DNA of 64,000 nucleotides from Acheta domesticus (taxonomy: Eukaryota; Arthropoda; Insecta; Orthoptera; Gryllidae), in assembly GCA_031308135.1 (NCBI GenBank), contig JAHLJT010008446.1:168130364-168194363 (forward strand), in the 5' to 3' direction. Position 1 is the stretch's first letter; the number at the start of each line of letters is the position of its first letter. The notes beneath the pieces are model-generated. The model saw only the letters and a list, made by a program, of their open reading frames with translations. It ran no database searches and was not told where the DNA came from. A program made the position numbers and the translations under genes. Below are positions 21,095 to 33,839 of the stretch, piece after piece.

Positions 21095-21815
21095 AAGTTC
21101 ATTCACAAAGAAAGATCCTTTCAGCCCTACAGGTCAGAAATTCCGCATCTGTATCTTGCATTTCGTCGCGTCGCGGCGTCGCCCATCGATATTTACGTCG
21201 TCGCCTCACGTCGCGCCCGGCCACCGCCACGGCCCTGCTCGACTTCAAAACAAACAGCAAATACGCAGAAGTAATGCATCCAAAGACCTTCGGGTGATAA
21301 TAGAAAATCACTTCTTAATTTTTCCAAAAACTTTGTTACTGGAAGTTTTTAATTGGACTTCAAGAACGAAAATATGACAGCGACAACATATTCTTATGCA
21401 CAAATTAAAAATGTACACATTTTCGTTGATAATTCATTTTTTTAAAGCACATATTTCGACGTATTGATCAAATGAAAGCGTTGACTCCTAGTAGAGGTAA
21501 ACGAAGTAATGTATCGATTTTTTGCAAAATAATTTCACCAATATTTGGATGTGTTTCAACGGTTTGAATAAATAAGTGTTTAGAAGGTCAGTTCCGCAGA
21601 AATCCAAGGTTTTCATTATTTTATTTAACAAGGAATAGAGTGACACATTTTTCATTATTACCATCGTGCTCCTCGTAATTTTCTCTACTAGACTAAATTT
21701 TTTCAACTTAATTTTGCAACAATCGATTTGGCAACAATGCACGAAATCCTTCCGTAAGAATAACATTGCCCATAAGAGCCCATTGTGCCTTCTTAACAGA
21801 AAAACGAGTATAGAT
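21095..21815 (+). repeat. Dispersed repeat A, copy 2
   Basis: This uninterrupted copy matches about 50-91 plus 1103-1738 in one continuous run, and so defines the empty site for the 92-1102 insertion. The first part is GC-richer (gtcgtcgcctcacgtcgcgc). It starts directly upstream of the DDE transposase pseudogene on that gene's strand, so it may be the 5' or terminal region of that element. Confidence 0.75.
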
Positions 21816-23078
21816 TCATTTGTCATGACTAAGAAGTGCAGGAAGTTGATGTCGAGATTTCAAAACTTGGATATTTTGCGGCAGTCTCTGGGGGGGGGGG
21901 ATTCGGAAATTTGTTGTGCTTGTGATTATGTCCGATTTCTACAACTATTCCACCTTCGAAGAATTTTCCGGAGAACGTGCCGACGCGGGGGACGCGGCGA
22001 CGCGGAGAACGTGCCGACGCCCTGCGCGGCCTGTTCAGTGTCTGTTATCTCATCGACTGAAATTCGCCCGGTTTGTTCGTCTCTCGTATTCATTCCCAAC
22101 TTCATTGTTGGCTGTGCGTACATGAAATTCGAGTTGATAGCCTTCGATGAGAGTTCGTTTGCCTTTAGGCAAATCAGTAGAAATCAGTGTACTTAAGGTT
22201 AAGTTTGATCTGTTATAGGGTTTAGTGTAAAAGACTTCTCTAGTTGTTGCGCAGTCAAATTTGATTCTTGAAAATTGATTTAGGCAGATGCTGATGTAGG
22301 TTGCTGTTTGGGTTAATATTGGGTAGGTAGGTTTAATATTGGGTGAGGAGTATAAGACTTTGTTAATTTTGCAAATGTTGACCTTTGTGGTCTGTGGTCT
22401 GCTGTTGGAGTGTATATGTGCAGTATAATTTTGAAATTTGTGTAATGCATACTGGTTTACACGCACTGGCGTAGTTTATGATAACGTATTAATTTTTATT
22501 TTAATGTCAAGGAGTTTGTTGCCAACAGGTCCAAATTATGTGTTGATTTAATACGATTTGAGTAATATATAGGAAGAAATACAGTACGAATGGAAGGTTC
22601 AATGTGTGTGCTGGAATATTTTTAAGCATCTAGAAGTGGTTTAGTTAATTTTTCTGATTCTGTATCAAATTTTTGAGTATTATTTATTGATTGTTTTTGG
22701 GAAGTTGAAATTTGAATTTATGTACGTATGTATGTTATATATTCCAGTTTATACAAATGTTATAAAGGGGATAATTCATTTTTAGTAGTGGAGAATTAAA
22801 ACACATTTTAATAAGGAGATAATCAAAATCTAATTCAGGAAGTGAAGATTGAAAGCACTGTAGATTTACATTTTTGTAATTATTATACTTAACATATCTG
22901 ATATTATATTGTTAGGATTAGAGTAATAGATTGGTTCAAAGTGAGTATATATTACTAAATTATTTTGAAAGATATATTTGTTGTAAATGAATACCTTGAG
23001 AATTTGATGAGTTGCATCCCTAAGACGTTTTTTTTGCTGTTGAAATCTCCAAGAGTATCATTGGATTAGAAGATTGAA
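21816..23078. other. Uncharacterised AT-rich stretch
   Basis: An 11-base G run lies at 21890-21900. A 138-residue frame on the minus strand (22466-22050, starting MRVNQYALHKF) has no domain I recognise, although its composition is more protein-like than that of neighbouring frames. The remainder (22470-23078) is T-rich and without supported features. Confidence 0.4.
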
Positions 23079-23240
23079 CTAGTGGTGATACAACAGCGCA
23101 TACTTTCCTGTGTTATTGGAAACAGGTATGTAGGATTGAAATATTGCACTTTCTGTGCTACTAAAATCTTAGCTATTATTTGAAAATGTCCAATTCAACT
23201 ACAACTCACAGTTTCCATTGCAGAGTTGTCAAAACTATGT
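23079..23240 (-). mobile_element. Helitron-like element, 3' end fragment
   Basis: On the minus strand this ends with a degenerate hairpin followed by CACTAG and a flanking T. About 150 bases match the 3' part of the copy at 42011-43595. The next part of the same element seems to resume at about 24755, so the GC-rich block between would be an insertion or a capture. Confidence 0.55.
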
Positions 23241-23264
23241 ACATTCTACTGTGGCGGCACATTA

Positions 23265-24400
23265 ATATTTATTCCTAAAATAATGTTTAGAGGAAGGAAT
23301 TCGAGTTCTCGTAAACCTACACGCCAGACCGCCCGGGCGTGGCACATTTTCATAAAATTTTATGACCAACGGCCGCGCAGGTAGGCGTCGCTTCGGAGGG
23401 GACCTTCATCTAAGAAGGGGTTTGTTCTAGACCCACCCCCCTCCTGGTACCTCTTCTTTCCCCCCCCCCAATGTGATTTGTCCTCGGTAGGCGAACAAGC
23501 CCTCGCTTGACGCGAGCAGAGAAGCAACCGCCAGATAAATGAACTCTTATTTCGAACGAGTGCCCGCGGGCGTTGCCAGACCCCCATGCGCCTCATGCAC
23601 CTCAAAGACAGACAGAGGAAAATTCCAGAAGATCGCTGGAGCTGATTGGCGGGGTATAAAGTAAGACGCCACAAGTTTCGGCCAATAAGATGATGACTGC
23701 CGGGGAAGGGGTAAATTCGAAGCCAGAAGCGCTGTGGGGAAGGGGAACCGAGGGGGTTCGTACGAGAAGCGCACGTAAGAGAGAATGACTTGGTTCACTT
23801 CACTTCGTTGACTTCACTCACTTCGGTCACCGGGTCTCATTCTGAAGAGACGTCCTAATTTTTTGATCCTGATCGAGAGACGTTCGCTTTCGATTATTCT
23901 GAGTCCGGCGTTTGATGGCCATACCACCAAAATTTCACGAACGTTGAAATCATCCACGGGATATGACCGCAAAGGATCGACTGTAATTGTGAATGATCCG
24001 CGACTGCCTCGGTCGGCGAATGTCCACCTCATGCACGCGGGTACGAAGTGTCTGAGCCACGCCACGATTCGACGCTGCGACTGCAGGGTGAGCTGAAGGC
24101 CGCACTGGACCGCGGGCGACGCCCCAGACCGCTCGCCACGCCCCCGACAACCCCGCTGCCACCGCCGTCGCCGCTGACAGGCCACCGTGCCAGCCAGCCT
24201 CCCAGCTGACAGGGTCGTCAACTCCGACCACCGCCGCCGTCGCCGCCGCTGTTGCCGCCGCCGTCGCCGCCGCTGCGGCGCCGCCCGGCACAGCATCCTT
24301 TCCAAGAGTATAGCTCAGGCTAACCCGCGCTTACGGGTACTTCAGACTGCTTTTCACGCATGACGTGATTTTTATTGTCATCATAGAGGCCTCAGAGGAG
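23265..24400. other. GC-rich, CpG-rich block with overlapping open frames
   Basis: The block contrasts sharply with its AT-rich surroundings and is dense in CpG, ending in a (ccgccgtcg)-type triplet stretch at about 24215-24290. Long frames occur on both strands. The longest runs 24305-23814 on the minus strand (163 residues, arginine-rich start from the triplet repeat). On the plus strand a frame open from about 23815 ends at 24096 close to a possible GTGAGC donor. No domain is recognisable. A CpG-island promoter or first exon is possible, but so is a captured fragment. Confidence 0.35.
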
Positions 24401-24754
24401 AGTTGTCGTGATTTGACGATTAACGTCATATTGATGAAGCTAATTTTGTGATAATTTTAAAGATTCTATTTAATAATTCATTTTGTTCTTTTGGAAATCT
24501 TAACAATAGTTTCATTTAATAAGAGCTCATCAGAGAGGTAATGATTCTATCCTATTCTATCATAAATTTATTTTGTAACTTCCCTGACAGCCAGTCAGGA
24601 ATGAATTCAGTGTTTACCAGTGAAGCATGCTATTTTAACTGAACCTACAACTTCCTTCCATCATTTCGTTTTCTACGAAACAGCTAAAAAAACAACTAAA
24701 ACCGACTGAGCTGACGCCGAGGCAACACTGCACATCGCCACGGCGACCCGTGCA

Positions 24755-27000
24755 TGACACTACAGCTGCATAAAAATATATTTCAAAAGTTTTATAAACT
24801 AGTATTGGAAAAAAATGTCTGATACCATACAGCTATATCAAGTCACAACAATGACACGTACACGTAATTCACAGAAATTCACTGTCCCGTCCACTTCTCC
24901 CTCTCAGTAGCAAAATTCTATTCCAAAATATTAAAGATCCCTTCGGCCATTCACTTTCATATAGGTAAGCAAAATCCTCATTGCAAAAGATCACAAGAAA
25001 GCTAAAAAGAGAATTTTTCGATCCCCAAAGACTGAAACTGATGAGTATTTTCTCATGACAAACTATACAAACACTATATTGTATCATATCCAAAACTGGA
25101 TTATTGTGTATAATGTATCAGATAATTCTTCTATATATCTCTTATACTAATGCATATATCTTATGCAGCTGCAGAGGGCCAATGACCAAGCTAGAATAAA
25201 TTAAAAAAAAAAAAAAGAAATTCAGGACCATGAAACGGAATTCCATTGTTGCATTCCCTACATTGTCGTAATTCCTTAAAGAGCTAGCAATTTTTATTTC
25301 AAATATTTCAAAATAAATAATTTATAAAAGATTAATATGTAAATTATAATAAAAGGTCGAATGTAAGAACGAAAAAAAGAAATAATATACAAAATTGCAA
25401 TTCTAATTTACGACGCATCCGGCTGTCTAAAGCCCAGTAAATTTGCAGCGGGCTATTATGTTCCTTACAAAATTACAGAAAAACTACAAGTATTTGAAAA
25501 AAAATTAAGCATGACCTTATTTGAAGATGTAGTTTTGATAAATACACTTCACTGAGAAACCAGCAGCCATCTATCGCCGCCCAAAGTACATTTTTTTGAC
25601 ATTTTCTCAATTTATTTGTTTCCTAATGGTAGAACGGAAATATTAATTTTAGGATATTAAGAACACAAAAACCTCGTCCTAAATGGCAATTTTCTTTCAG
25701 AAAATTGTAGCAGTTTTTTACGAAAATGGCGTTTAAGCGCTACTAATAATGGAAAATTTGAAGCTCTTTTTCACAGAAAATTTTTGAGTTTTCAAAAAAC
25801 TTCAATGGAAGTCAAATGACTCACTTACACTCACAAATATAATAATGTTCATAAATTGCTGATAGTGTGCATATTAAAGATGTGAGAGATCTTTAAAAAA
25901 ATACATTTGTGTAATTTTTGAAAAAAAATACCTCAAAATGAACTTAACGTCATATTAAAGAGCGCAATTAGCACTATGCATTCGAAAAGTTTTAAGAAAA
26001 AATTTGGAGCCATTTATGAGAAAATGGCGATTGAACGTTTCTGAAAATGCGGAATTTTGTGCTAGTTTTCACAGAAAATATGTTGAATTTTTGAGAAAAC
26101 GTTACTTGACATTATTTAAAGCACTCGTTAATATAATAATGTCAACAAATCGCCGCTAATGTAAATATTAACGTGAGAGACAAGTAAAAAAGTACATTTT
26201 TGTAATTTAAAAACAACAACAAAAGAATAGAGCATTTTGACGTTGATGTCATCTAATAGAGTACATTTAGTACTATCCTTACCAAAAGTTTGAAGAAAAA
26301 ATTTGGAGTCGTTTTTGAGAAAATCTTATTTTCGTATTTTTCTAAATTGCACATATTGCACGCAATATTGCGCCGAAAACGACTAAAATTTAAAAAAAAA
26401 AAATGTACATAACCTTAAAGATAGAACTCGCTACGAAGAACAAATTTTATTTGAAGGAAAAATCTCTATCTGCAATTTTGTAGTTGGATGAGAACGCCGA
26501 ATACAATTCAAACTTTTGCAATTTTCGAAAATTCAGAGTTAACTGTAAAAATCGAACGTATGGTACCTTAAGAAGTGTGTTTTACTCTATTCTTACAAGA
26601 AATATAAAGAAAAAACTTGGAGCGTTTTTTCTAATTTTGAAAATGTCCGGGATTCTTCATGTAAAATACCCCCGAAAATTAAAATATCTGTTCAAATTTA
26701 AGGGGCCACGTGATCAGCTAGATCGATCAGAGTGTATCAGTTTTGGAGAAAATTGGCTGAACGGTTTAGTCGCTGGCGTTGTTCACAGACGGACGGACAG
26801 ACCTTTTGCTTTCAATTGGTTTTTCGGTAACAAGGACCCAAAAAAGAGGGATTCTGGCTAAATCACGTGTTAGGAGATATTTAGCAACTGGATTTATCCA
26901 CTTTTTCTATACCAGGACCCTGTAATAAGAGTTTTTCTGCCGAAAATCCGCCGTTTTTTTGCGCAATATTACATAACTTTCTCTATACTATACGTAGGAA
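24755..27000 (-). mobile_element. Helitron-like element, 5' and middle part
   Basis: The sequence matches the minus-strand copy at 42190-43595 and the plus-strand copies at 40.8, 50.8 and 62.1 kb. Shared landmarks include the segment gcagccatctatcgccgccc, cggaattccattgttgcatt, and gacggacggacag-type sequence near 26790. The 5' part (about 26935-27000) contains tgccgaaaatccgccg and ttacataactttctc. No Rep/helicase is encoded, so this is non-autonomous. Confidence 0.65.
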
Positions 27001-27009
27001 AGAGTTCGT

Positions 27010-29640
27010 TAGGTGGCTTATAAATAGAATATAGAAAGTAAATCGTGTTACTTAATTGAATTTGTGAAGCTATACATTCTAAAATGTTAGATATAGACAA
27101 AAGTATCTGTTGATGAAATACAGAATTCATTATTAGGCCTATTATTGATTATTCCACACAAGCATGGTCAGGGAATTATATCGTTTTATGAATGTTATAA
27201 TCTTATAAGTTTTTGTTGAGGGATTAGATGTGTTTTAGAAATATATGCCCTGTCAATATTATGAAATGGAAAAAAGGGAAAGAAAAAGATTTTTTGTCAT
27301 TTAGTCTATTAGAATTCCATTTTATTAGTGTAATAGTATTTGTATTAATAGACAATAAAAAGCGGAGGAAGTATGTTTGTAATAAAGGCAGAATTTGTAG
27401 AATAATTGTATAAATAATTTGTTGATCTGTTGGAAATTAAAGATCTATAGTTTGAAGTAGTAGAAAATTTTGTTTGAATATATCAGAGTAAGAGAATCTA
27501 GAATTTGTGTGATTTTGGAGATGTCGTAGTTTATTTGTATTTGAAAAGAGATTTTGAATAGTTTTGGTACGTTGAAAGGTTTGTGAGAAGGAGAATGCAA
27601 ATTTTTATTTATTAAATGTTTCCAATTTTTTAAAAAATGTTTCCAAAATACATTTTTATAAATTTTCTTCTGTTTTTTCCTTTGAAGAACAATATTGGTA
27701 GGGTGGGTCGTTTTGCTCAAATACTTTTGTTCTTGTAAAAAACTGCCTTTTCACTGAATTTAACATGAACTGAACATTAGATACTGCAATATTTGTTCTT
27801 TGTTGCAGGACTACAGTGTTAAATGTTATATTTTTCATTTTATAAAATTGGAATTATTTATGTATTCAATCAATGTAATAATGTATGTTATCAATATTGC
27901 GAAATTCTATACCTCCATTATTTTGACATATGTTTCTGTGTGCATGCTAGAAATTGGCCCTCATTTGTAATCCTGATTGGGAGGATGGTATACAATTAAT
28001 TTACAGAGTCAGGTAAATTTCTAGATGGTTATTTTTAATGGTAAATTTTAGAAAATCCAATTTATGATTAATTAAATATGTATTCTACATACGGTAATGT
28101 TATAATGGGAGCATACTTATTTCTTTGTTTTCCCTTGTGTTCCCCAATCGCTTAAGATAAATGCAAGAACGAAATATATGTTGGGTTGGATTTTATCTCT
28201 GTTGATATTGACCTGTGGGTTAGGTTAATGGCCTACGTGCCCCTACAAAAATTCTTCAATGCACTGTTTGGTCTGCATCACCACAAAATGACTGTAAAAA
28301 GCATCAATTCAATTCCGCGCCCAGAGATAAACTCAGTATTTTCATGGAACGGGAATTCAGAACGAATATTTCATTTCCAAAACGCTTTTAGTATATCACG
28401 ATATTTAGAATAATGTTCAGGAGACTATCATTTACGTGGCAATCTTAAGCCCAAAGCACTAGTTCATATTAATATGTGCTAAAAATAACAATTCGAGCAT
28501 TCCAGGAGATTCAATATTTTTTCATAAATGTTGGATCGTGTTCATAATTTGTGTTTACGCCGCTGTGTACCGTGGCTATCATTTTGAACAAAACTCGATG
28601 TTCTGTTCGTACATTTAAAATATTTATTGAATAGAACCTGCAAATACTTGATACTATTAAGTGTACTATTGAATATAACCTGCAAATACAATACTATTCT
28701 AGTGTAAGCAACGCGATGCTTTCCAGAATATTACTCGACTGTTTCACTATTTACGCCGAGAAACGAGGAAACGCTCCGCGCAGAAGGTGACGCCGCTATC
28801 TGCAGAGTCGTTGCGGTCGGTTTGAATTTCGCGCCTCGGAAGTAATTTTTAAACTCAATTTTCTCAAAGACAAATTTTTTTCGGAAAAACTGGACCTGCC
28901 ATTCTTCATGTCTGGCAACACAGATTTTGAAATGGGTTTAGGGGTGTCAAAACCCCATAAACACCCCATTATTCGCTACTTTTTAGAAAATCATGAATAA
29001 ATATTATTTAATGTGATTTTTATCAACGGATTTTGGGCTGAGGTGGTGCCCATGTTATCCCGCAACAATTTCATAATAATCAACCAATACTTATTTGACT
29101 CAGTATGCCACATTAGCTCGAATATTGCCAATTTTTACGTTAAAACCATAGAAATAGACATTTTTCAATTGACCATAGCTCCGTAAATTTTTATCCAAAA
29201 TACTTTTAATTTAGACAAAATTAGAGCTCCAAATCTCTTCTTTGAGAACGTTGCTTCGCCCAATTTAACTATTTCACTGCAATCGACTAAAATTGCGCCG
29301 CGAGCCGTCACTATTTACAACCCACATTTCTTCCGCACTGCTCTATATGATTTCTTTGTTAACTATTACGTTGTAATGAAGATATTTGTAGAGGTTTAGC
29401 GAAAAAAAGTTAGTTTTCAATGCAAGAATAACATCGGCACCAATAATATAGTTTTTAAAAATGAGTTCAGGGGTGCCACAAACTTTGCAATTGGCCATAG
29501 CTCCATAACTTTTTATCCAAAATTCTTTTAATTTAGAGAAGATTAAAACTTTAAATCTCTATTTTAAAAACTTTGCTTCGCACTATTTCACTATTGCAAA
29601 TGTCAATTTAACCCGTGCAATGTCAACGATGTCCCTTTTT
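27010..29640. other. Uncharacterised AT-rich stretch with an internal duplication
   Basis: No gene is supported. Short minus-strand frames at 27445-27838 have no recognisable domain. About 120 bases at 29165-29290 (ccatagctcc, tttttatccaaaat, cttttaatttaga) recur directly at 29488-29610, separated by about 200 bases. A region at 28740-28850 is somewhat GC-richer. Confidence 0.4.
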
Positions 29641-30058
29641 TCAACAATTGACGTCGTAATTCGTCTGTACAACACTTCTCAACAATTTTCTGCTTGTTGT
29701 TGTAATCGAATCACGTAATTGTCAATAGATTCAGTTTACCTTCTGAGATAAACAACAAAAAAACGTGTCTCTCGTATTGTACATTTACTTGCGGGGCAAC
29801 ATGATTTTCTAGTGCTGTTTTCGTTAAATCATATACATTTCGTTCTTCTGGCACAACATTCAATGTATAAAGAACATTCTGTGATCGGGTCCTGCCAAAT
29901 GTAACAAAAAATGTTTGCTTCTGCACATTGGTGGGGTTCGTTTTTGTTGCCACTAACAACTCGAATGATCGCATCCATTTCTTCCAGCGTGTTCCCACTG
30001 TTGCGTTATCCACTTTGACAGCAAAACGTTCCAATTCTCTCGACGAATTTCGATCCAT
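29640..30058 (-). pseudogene. Gypsy-type gag fragment
   Basis: The minus-strand frame opens MDRNSSRELERF and continues GTRWKKWMRSFELLVATK, LTKTALENHVAPQVNVQYER, then in a shifted frame SIDNYVIRLQQQAENC. The pattern R-W-x-x-W-h-x-x-F-x-h-h, L-x-x-H-F-x-P-x-x-N-x-x-x-E-R and h-x-x-F-h-x-R-L is that of capsid-region gag in K02A2.6-like Gypsy elements. There is no protease or pol beside it. The frame is broken after 29711. Confidence 0.72.
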
Positions 30059-30205
30059 TTTGCGGGATTCTCTGTTTGTTTATAACGTCACACGTGATCT
30101 CGGTCGCTTAAGCACATGTTTATTTGCCACACGTTGCACACGATTTTACACGTGCACAGAACACATTTCACTCCGATTTACCTCGTCGCCAATGTAGAAT
30201 ACTAT

Positions 30206-30967
30206 CAGTGGCGTAACGTGACTCACGCGTTTGGGGATGCTCAACAATAACGCCAACTGAACACATCATGATCTTTAATGTTCTCTAGAATCTATGCTAT
30301 TAAAACAAATGTTAGAATACTTCAACAGATTTATGTCAGGAGAGTTCTTGAAAGCAAATTATGCAATGGCTGAGCTTTAATTCTCATGGGCGATTGGCAG
30401 TGAGATCACTTGTGAATTATATAGTGCAGTCCAAAATAATATTTATATATTTAGGAAGAATTTATGTTCTTAGATATAATTAATAATTAGTAGGCAAGCA
30501 CTATTTCTGTTTGTTCCCATGACCAAGCAGAGAATCTCAAGGGAGAGAAAAAAACATTTCACTGGCAGCGTCAAGTATGCTGCGCTCTCGTGCACAAACG
30601 AGCATTGCTCTTGCTCATACGCCTCAGTCGTACTCTAGCGTAAGAACTCGTGAATCTTTAGGAGAAGGTGAGATGGGGAGGGGGGAACCTCGCCGTCTGC
30701 GCATGCGTCTGCCATTTCGCCGTCTGCGCATTGCCCTTCGCAATCTCTTAGCAGATGCTAGAACCATTTTAGCATCCAAGCAATCAGAGGCCAGCTTGTA
30801 CCAACGCGCCGAATTCAATCACAGGAAATCACTTTTAAAATGTATACAAAACGTGCTTAGCTCAACGTGGTCACTTGTAAGTTTATCGATACAATATTTA
30901 GGATTCTTTGATTAATATTTGACGTGGGGATGCTCAGCATCTAGCGTCCCCTGACGCTACACCATTG
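30206..30967. mobile_element. Non-autonomous hAT element, 762 bp
   Basis: It starts CAGTGGCGTAACGTGA and its other end, read inward, is CAATGGTGTAGCGTCA. Both sides are flanked by AATACTAT (30198-30205 and 30968-30975), a perfect 8-bp duplication. Near each end is ggggatgctca in inverted orientation. The interior frame on the plus strand (112 residues from 30577) has no transposase motif. Confidence 0.88.
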
Positions 30968-31028
30968 AATACTATGTCAATAAGTCAGCTCGGAACGTGT
31001 TTGAAACACCTAATTAGAGCTCTCTCTC

Positions 31029-31075
<47 letters not shown>
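31029..31075. repeat. (AT)n microsatellite
   Basis: Alternating AT/TA run with one phase slip near its middle. Confidence 0.95.
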
Positions 31076-31082
<7 letters not shown>

Positions 31083-31189
31083 GTTGATTATCACAATGTG
31101 ATTAATTAAAAGACACGTGAGTAAATTCCGTGGGAGGGGTAAAATACAATAGTAAATCAAGATCACCAATCAGAAAATTGAACAGTGCG

Positions 31190-31820
31190 ATTAATCGAAT
31201 GAGAGAGGCGGCGGAAGAAAAAAGGAACGTATTTGGGTACAGTTCACGCAGGAATCTATGACAGATGACGCGCGAAAAATAAACAACGAGAGAGATGGTT
31301 TTTTAGGCGTGCTGACGGTAGGACGTAAAATATTGATCTCGTGGTGATGTCGAAAATACGCGAATGGAAGTGTCGTAGAACAGCAACAACTGTTTAGAGA
31401 ACTCCGGGAATTTTGGAAGCATTGATGGGAAGCGTAGAAGTGTGTGTCTAAACATGAACATTTTTTGTGTGGAATAATTGAAAATTGGAGGTGGGACGAC
31501 TTCACGTCTTGGACGAACGACGGACAAGTGTGCTGTTCGACTATTACAGGGAAGTAAACGATGGGGAATTGTTCAAAATTAATAAAGGTAGGAAGATCAA
31601 GTTGTGTTTGAATTTTAGAATTAATTTGATATTTGAAGGAAGGAAAATTAGCCATGCATGCATTCAGGTAGGGAATGAACAAAACATAATTTGTAAAGCA
31701 ACAATGAGAGAGTGAGGATAATATTTTGTCGATGTTTGGGTTCACATTATTTGTCATAAATTAGATATTTGTATGTTTATGTGTGTAATTTACAGTATAT
31801 GGATAGCAAATGTTGAGGAA
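31190..31820 (+). other. Possible 5' exons of a host gene (speculative)
   Basis: This stretch is less repetitive than its surroundings and matches no other part of the window. An ATG in good context (aaacgATGG, 31561) begins MGNCSKLIK, a myristoylation-like start preceded by an in-frame stop, and is followed at once by AAAG|GTAGGA. About 200 bases on, a T-rich tract plus TTTACAG precedes a roughly 25-base segment ending at GAA|GTAAGT. Joining the two would stop after a few codons, so any transcript here may be leader sequence. No downstream exon was linked to it. Confidence 0.2.
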
Positions 31821-32124
31821 GTAAGTATTGTTGTTATTATTAGTCGTCATGGTAAGGAGAAATCCCGACCCCGACATAAATACGTACGTAAATATTACAT
31901 GCCAAGAGTCTGTATAGACGGCCTATCAAACCCGCTCAAATACTTTTTTTCTATTGACCGCTTTTCTCCCTCAAATATTGTTATTATTTCAATATAATAA
32001 ATAGTGGAGAAATAGTAAAAGAAAGGGGGAAAAGAATACTTTCGGTCATAATATATAGTTGAGATCATTGCACTTGCATAATAACTACAGGTACGCCAAC
32101 CTAAACACTACAGACACTTTCATA

Positions 32125-33829
32125 CAGTGAGTGTCAAAAGTATTCGAACCTCGGAAATTTCAAAAAATGAATAAATTACAGGTGTAAAATAAAACACAAA
32201 TTAAACATTTTAGGTCGCATTGAAAACAGTGTAGCCTACATTTTGTAACTAATATCAACGAACAAAAACATAACTTCCTGTAAAATTTAAAACGAAGTTT
32301 ACAAACATTAGTACGCAAATAAAGGAGCCAAAAGTATTGGAACAGGTTGGAACAGGTATCGGCGGTTGAAAATTAAATAAAATTGTTGTAAACAAATTAA
32401 TATTTGATTAGATGTCCTTTGGCATTTATAATGGTTTCTATACGTCTTGGCTTTAATTCTACGAGCTTTGCCGTCATTAGTGTGGTGTAGTAGTAAGTGG
32501 TAAGATACTGTCCCATTCCTCCCAGAATGCGCGCTTATGAAAATTTTTATACAAAACCGGTCTGTTCCTATTTTTTTCTTCAAAATGTCCCATTAATAGA
32601 CAATCAGATTAATGTCTGGAGATTGTGGTGGCATTTCCGGATATCGTGGTGTATTAGAAAGGATTCACATTCTTGTGTTTCAAGGCCTGTGCTTCGGATT
32701 ATTGCCCTGCTGAAAAATGAAATCGTCTTTGAGATCCTTTTTTTCAGCACTTTTGGGTAGTTTACTTTGCACAATATTGATGTATATTGCATGGTCCATT
32801 GTACCATTTATAAAGTGAAGATTCCCCACACCAGAAGCACTCAAACACCCCAGCCGAGTACAGAACCACCTCTGTATTCATTGTGGGCTGCAGGTTCTCT
32901 TCGTGAAATTCGGAGTTTCTCTTCCTCTGCCCCATACATCTCCCTTATTAAATTTAATTTCATCAGCAACAATAAATTGATTCCACATTTATTGGGAACT
33001 GTTTCAATATTATTTAGTAAATTCTAAGTGCTTTATTCTGTTACTGTCATTGATGCAGAATTTCCTACACGCGACACATCCATGGTACCCACTGTTTATT
33101 AGTATTATTTGAACGGTACTTGGAGAAATGTCTGTTCCAGAAGCAAGTTTGGAGCACTAAGTTTTGGATGTACTTAATGTCGCGAAAAAATGTCTTGTGT
33201 CACGTTCATTCAGCAACTGTGGCTGCCCATTTCTGCGTTTGTTCTTCACCGTTTTCCGAACACTGTACCTATCAATTATATTAAACACTGTAGTGTGTGA
33301 TCTTAGCACAGTCTTTCCAAATTCTCTCAAAGATCTACATTCATTACGCAAGCGAATTATTAGTTTTCTCTCTTCTTCACTTGTTTCCGTTTCTTTACGT
33401 CCCATAGAGGCATTTGATGAACAAGTACTTCAGTATCGTACACTTATGAATCACTGACTGATGAATACCAGAAAGGCAATTGATACAGAAATCGTTACAG
33501 CTAAGGGTTGAGAGGTGAGTCGCGACTGACAAGGTGGAGATCAATCCACAGACGGCTGCAGCAGCGGTGACTTTCAGGAAAGCCGTCACAGTGTTTGAGA
33601 GTTTGTGTGTTCCAATCCTTTTGGTTTCCTTTTTCTGTGAGATTTTTTCTTAAATTTCTGGTTTCTCAATTTCCTGTACTTCATTTTAAGTGTTTTTTAT
33701 TGTAGCAACGTTATTGTATATAATGTATTTAATTCCGCAGAAAATTGGTCATTTATATTATTTTTTCTTTGTAAAATTTATTCAAATGCTCAAATTTTCG
33801 AGGTGTTCCAATACTTTTGCCACTCACTA
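32125..33829 (-). mobile_element. Second Tc1-like transposon, 1.7 kb
   Basis: The termini read CAGTGAGTGTCAAAAGTATT at the left and, read inward, nearly the same at the right (AGTGAGTGGCAAAAGTATTG). TA flanks both ends (32123-32124 and 33830-33831). It encloses a decayed transposase on the minus strand. It is unrelated in termini to the Tc1-like element at 9.5 kb. Confidence 0.85.
32330..33405 (-). pseudogene. Tc1-like transposase, heavily decayed
   Basis: The N-terminus at 33405 is clear: MGRKETETSEEERKLIIRLR followed by SHTTVFNIIDRY, the first DNA-binding helix-turn-helix of Tc1 transposases. Downstream, only scattered pieces survive in different frames, such as NLQPTMN, HGP-type remnants and EEWDSI, where the expected L-Q-E-E-W-x-x-I is recognisable. 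The catalytic DDE residues cannot be placed reliably. Confidence 0.75.
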
Positions 33830-33839
33830 TACAATGTGG

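Noticed and set aside
22050..22466. 138-residue minus-strand frame as a gene
   Set aside because: No motif recognised, no splice or polyadenylation context. It is kept only as a note in the surrounding region.
23863..24096. Host coding exon on the plus strand in the GC-rich block
   Set aside because: No ATG in frame, no recognised similarity, and GC-rich sequence leaves several frames open by chance.
31191..31757. 188-residue minus-strand frame
   Set aside because: Composition is cysteine/serine-rich without domain pattern, and the plus strand has more gene-like signals. It is likely a chance frame.
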